NCBI GenBank assembly: GCA_964371695.1
Contig: CAYJOG010000225.1
Coordinates: 1 to 5,309 of the forward strand
DNA: 5,309 bases
Origin: CAYJOG01 sp964371695 [NCBI: uncultured bacterium]
Lineage (GTDB): Bacteria; CAYJOG01
Direction: 5' to 3'
The position numbers were made by a program, and so were the translations under genes. Position 1 is the stretch's first letter; each line of letters starts with the position of its first letter. This document shows, piece after piece, positions 1 through 3,500 of the stretch. Under the pieces are notes generated by a model that made no database searches, was not told where the DNA came from, and saw nothing but the letters and a program-made list of their open reading frames with translations.

Positions 1-171
1 AACGCTTGGGGAGCCAAAGAACAAACGAACCCTTTTTCAGTGGGTGGCCCGACCTTCGGAAAAACCGGTGGTAAAGCCCAAAGTGGGCGAGGCCCAAACC
101 ATTTCGGGCAGCTGGGCGGTATATCTGGCAGCAAATCTGCCAATCCGGCCTATCTCCTTCAGGGGCGCGAA

Positions 172-289
172 CTGACCTCCCCCAGTAGGTTGGTCCAAGA
201 ATAAAGGGAAGTATCCAATTTTGATACGTGGCTTCCGGCTCCTTCTTTGAGGAAATTGGCTTGACTTGTGGCAGGGGTGGGCAGGTCAG
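172..289. repeat. Imperfect inverted-repeat pair, possible mobile-element remnant
   Basis: CTGACCTCCCC at 172-182 and its imperfect inverse GGGCAGGTCAG at 279-289 match over ten of eleven positions as CTGACCTSCCC. The outward ends read TGACCT[C/G]CCC, a form reminiscent of insertion-sequence ends of the IS3 type. No transposase lies between them in this 118-base segment and no clear target duplication is seen beyond a shared AA. In GC-biased sequence a match of this size can occur by chance, so this is a weak call. Confidence 0.18.
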
Positions 290-296
290 AATGCGC

Positions 297-323
297 CCCA
301 ATGTTTTTGGGTCATCTTTTTTT
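297..323 (+). terminator. Weak candidate intrinsic terminator
   Basis: CCCAA (297-301) pairs with TTGGG (307-311) around a five-base loop, and after five further bases there is a run of seven T (317-323). The stem is only five base pairs and the T-run does not directly follow it, so this would be a weak Rho-independent terminator for anything transcribed from the left. It is a candidate only. Confidence 0.2.
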
Positions 324-325
324 CA

Positions 326-343
326 GGGGGCTCCGTCGCCCCC
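326..343. other. GC-rich hairpin
   Basis: GGGGGC (326-331) and GCCCCC (338-343) form a perfect six-base-pair all-GC stem around a six-base loop. No T-run follows on the plus strand; a T-run precedes it, which reads as an A-run after the stem on the minus strand. It is therefore not a standard terminator in either direction. It could be a stable 5' leader structure if transcription of the large gene begins upstream. Confidence 0.35.
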
Positions 344-353
344 AATAGCCTGC

Positions 354-371
354 TGGTCGATTTTTTGACCA
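354..371. promoter_or_regulatory. Inverted repeat, candidate operator or 5' leader hairpin
   Basis: TGGTCGATTTTTTGACCA forms a seven-base-pair arm pair (one G-T pair) around a TTTT centre, or equivalently a TGGTC/GACCA operator-like dyad with half-site centres about 13 bases apart. It lies 78 bases before the start codon of the large gene. It contains TTGACC (365-370), a five-of-six match to the sigma-70 -35 hexamer, but no good -10 element follows at 16-18 bases. A regulator site overlapping a promoter is possible and not shown. Confidence 0.3.
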
Positions 372-448
372 TTTCACACGCGGATTCTTAGAGGAACCCC
401 AATCAATGGGAGGCGTGGACCAGTTCTTTTTCTTGGAAGTCATATCTC

Positions 449-541
449 ATGAAGATGCTCAAACCAACACCAAAACATCGCCTCATCCTCTGTTTGATGG
501 GGTTGTTTGCCGTGTTGGGAGGGTTTTCGCCCGCCAGGGCC
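449..541 (+). other. Sec signal peptide coding segment (residues 1-31)
   Basis: The first 31 residues form a classical Sec signal. The n-region MKMLKPTPKHR carries five basic residues including the histidine. A hydrophobic core follows at residues 12-26 (LILCLMGLFAVLGGF), and then a c-region SPARA that fits the A-x-A signal peptidase I rule. The predicted cut is between Ala31 and Asp32. Cys15 sits within the hydrophobic core and is not in a lipobox, so a lipoprotein is unlikely. This segment is the main reason for choosing ATG 449: starting later loses the basic n-region, and no in-frame start lies upstream. Confidence 0.88.
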
Positions 542-3500
542 GACTCCTGGGTGAGTCTTGCCGCCACGCCGGGCACGGTGTTTCAGGGGGGCAGTCTGGC
601 CTATCCGGGCACCGGAGATTTCCTTTACGCATTTCAGGGAAACAGTATGGCCACGTTCTGGCGCTACAGCATCAGCGCCAACATGTGGACCTCGCTGGCG
701 AATGCCCCCGCCGCCATCGGCAACTGCGGCGGTCTGGTTTCCCCCGGCAGCGGTGATTTCATTTATGCCCTGCGGGGAGGGGGATCCCCCACCTTCTGGC
801 GTTACAGCATCAGCGCCAACACCTGGACAGCCCTGGCCGACGCCCCCGGCAACGTGAACGGCTCTTTTGGCAACAACGTCCTGGGTTCCACCGGCAATGA
901 TTTTATTTACGCTTTTCAGAGCACCGGCGCCGGAAGCGCGGGCACCGCTTTTTGGCGTTACAGCATCAGCGCCAACACCTGGACGGTGATGGCTGCCGCC
1001 CCCAGTTCGGTGAACGATGGCGGTCTGGCTTATCCCGACAGCGGCGATTACATCTACGGTTTTGCGGGCCAGGGCCAGACCAATTTCTGGCGCTACAGCA
1101 TCAGCGGCAACACCTGGCAGACAAAAGCCAACGCCCCCAGTTCGATGGCCTATGGCACGTCCATCGCCTATCCCGGCGCGGGAGACTGGATTTATGTTTT
1201 AAAGGCTTTTAATTCCGCCACTTACATGCGTTACAACATCGTGACGGATGTGTGGGAAAACATCACCGACACGCCGGCCCCCGCCAACGCGGGCAAGGGC
1301 GCGGCCATGACGCGGGCAGGCACCGGCAACGCCTTTTATGCCCTGCGGGGGGAAACCACCACCGACTTCTGGCGTCTGGGGGTGGTGAACAGTTCGGACA
1401 CCACGGCCCCCACTGGCGGCACGCTGACCTATGGAACCACAAGCGCTACAAGCGCCATCACGGTGGGATATGACGCAGTGACGGATGTGGGCACCGGTGT
1501 GGCCAGCAACGTGATGAAGGTGGCCGAGGCCACCCTGACGGCGGGAGCCTGCGGGGCTTTTGGGGCTTTTGCCAACACACCCAATCAGCCCGCCAGCACG
1601 GCGGCGGGCAACATCAATTTCACGGCCAGTTTCAACAAGTGCTACAAGTTTCAGTATCTCGTCACCGACGGCGGGGGCAATGCGCTCACCGTGAACCCCG
1701 GCACGGAACTGAAGGTGCAGGACGCCACCCTTCCCACCGGCGGCACGCTCACTTATGCCGCCAGCAGCGCTGTCACCGCGATCACGGTGGGATATGACGC
1801 CGTGGCGGACACCGGATCGGGTCTGGCCAGCAACGTGATGAAGGTGGCCGAGGCCACCTTGACGGCGGGGGCCTGCGGGGTTTTTGGGGCCGTCGCAAAT
1901 ACACCCAATCAGCCCGCCAGCGCGGCGGCGGGCAACGTGGCTTTCACCGCCAGCTACAACAAGTGCTACAAGTTCCAATACGTGCTCACCGACAACGCGG
2001 GTAATGTCACCACCGTGGACCCCGGTACGGAGTTGAAGGTGCAGGACACCGCCGGGCCAACCGGCGGCGAACTCACCTATGCCGCCAGCAGCACGACTAC
2101 CGCCCTCACCGTGACGGTGGCCGCTGTCACCGATGCGGGCAGCGGCCTGACCAGCAATGTGCTGAAGGTGACCGAGACCGACACTGCCCAGGGGGGCACC
2201 TGCGGGGCGTTTGGGGCTTTCGCCAATACACCCAACCAGCCGACCAGCGCGGCGGGGGGCGGCGTGGCGTTCACCGCCCAGTTCGGCAAGTGTTACAAGT
2301 TTCAATATGTGCTCACCGACGCCCAGGGCAACGTCACCACCGTGGACCCCGGCACGGTGCTCACCGTGCTGCCCGCGGGCCTGCCCGCCCCCGCCAACCT
2401 TGTGGACGGCGCAGCGGCGGGAACCGACATCGACGCCACTGGCGAAACCACCCGTCTCTCGGCGGTGTGGGACGCCGTGACCGGCGCGGTGTCTTATTAC
2501 TACGCCATTGGCGCCACCGTCGGGGGCACGGAACTGGTGGCATTCACGGAAGTCAACGCCACCACCTTCACGCACAACTTTACGGGACTGGCGATGGTGA
2601 GCGGCCAGCGTTATTACGTCTCGGTGCGCGCCAAGGATGCCTTTGGCGTGCTGGGCACGGTGGCGACCACCGACGGTTTCGTGGTGGACACAACCCCGCC
2701 TGCCGCCTGCGCCGTGACGGGGTTCACCGCCGCTGCGGGGGCAACCTGCCAGTTTGCCAGTGGCACCACCCTTTATTACAACAACAACGCCGGGTGCAAC
2801 GCGGGTGGGGGGCAGGTGAGTGTGGCGGTGACAGCGGGAGCCGACGCGGAGTCGGGCCACAACCGGCTGGTGTTTCCCGACACGTTCTCCACTGGCGGCA
2901 CGGTGAACAATCCCGGCAATGCCTATACCTACACCTGGACCACAACAAGCAATTTTGAAGGAGCCGCCACCGTCAGCACCTTCAACGGCGCGGGCGCCAG
3001 CAACACCTGCGCCTTTACCGTGGCGCGGGACATGACGAACCCCACAGGGGGCAGTGTGAGTGTGGCCGCCTATGCCAGCACCACCGCCGTTTCCGTCACG
3101 CTCGCCGCCGCGCAGGACGTCGGCGCCGGTGTGGCGGGTGTGGTCCTGCAAGTGGCCCAGGCCGCTGTGAATGAAGGTGTGTGCGGTGCTTTTGGAGACT
3201 ACGCCAACACCCCCAATCAACCCGCGGGAGCCCTTGGGGAGACGGTGAGCTTCAGCGGCGAAAACGGAAACTGCTACCGGTTCCGCACCCTGGTCACAGA
3301 CAAAGTGGGCAACCAACTGGTGGGCGAGGCTTCCTCTCTTGTGTTGGTGGACACGAATGCGCCCACCACCGCCATGACGGAACCCGCCGCGGCGTTTCAG
3401 GCCAGCACTGTTTTTACGGTGGCCTGGTCTGCCACCGAGACCGCAAATGGCTCTGGTGTGGAAAGCATCACGGTGCAATACCGCGATGGCGAAAACGGTG

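Larger units (their letters stand above)
1..448. other. Leader region without a convincing gene
   Basis: No complete gene is supported here. Plus-strand frames are open from the left edge to TAA at 202-204 and to TGA at 173-175, and one minus-strand frame is open from about 322 leftward. None shows the strong third-position C/G bias of the large gene, and none has a recognisable product, so a gene tail entering from the left is possible but unproven. The region holds several short perfect hairpins (76-88, 126-142, 211-227, 297-311, 326-343) and a longer inverted repeat (354-371). No tRNA, rRNA, CRISPR or named riboswitch was recognised. From about 205 the base composition becomes more AT-rich, as expected of an intergenic spacer. 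Confidence 0.55.

Noticed and set aside
1-204. Possible C-terminal tail of a gene entering from the left (frame ending TAA 202-204, or another ending TGA 173-175)
   Set aside because: Several frames on both strands are open here over similar length, none shows the codon bias of the large gene, and no product was recognised.
258-272. Sigma-54-like promoter (TGGC ... GC)
   Set aside because: The GG to GC spacing is one base too long and the flanking consensus is poor.
261-293. Sigma-70 promoter with TTGACT at 261-266
   Set aside because: No acceptable -10 hexamer at 16-18 bases; the best candidate (CAGAAT, 287-292) needs a 20-base spacer.
1-322. Minus-strand open frame running off the left edge
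   Set aside because: About 107 codons without a stop and no ATG in frame; the product has no recognisable domain, and overlapping plus-strand frames are equally open.
406-756. Plus-strand frame of 116 codons from ATG 406
   Set aside because: It overlaps the signal peptide and propeller region in another frame, and its Arg/Gln/His-rich product reflects the repeats read out of phase. The Shine-Dalgarno match is noted as a finding only.
542-1396. Galactose-oxidase-type enzyme
   Set aside because: The blades are Kelch-like, but no copper ligand or Tyr-Cys cofactor pattern was recognised; the only cysteine in this region is residue 93.
2077-2958. Several shorter open frames on both strands inside the repeat region
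   Set aside because: They are out-of-phase shadows of the large gene in GC-rich repeated sequence and lack their own start signals or domains.
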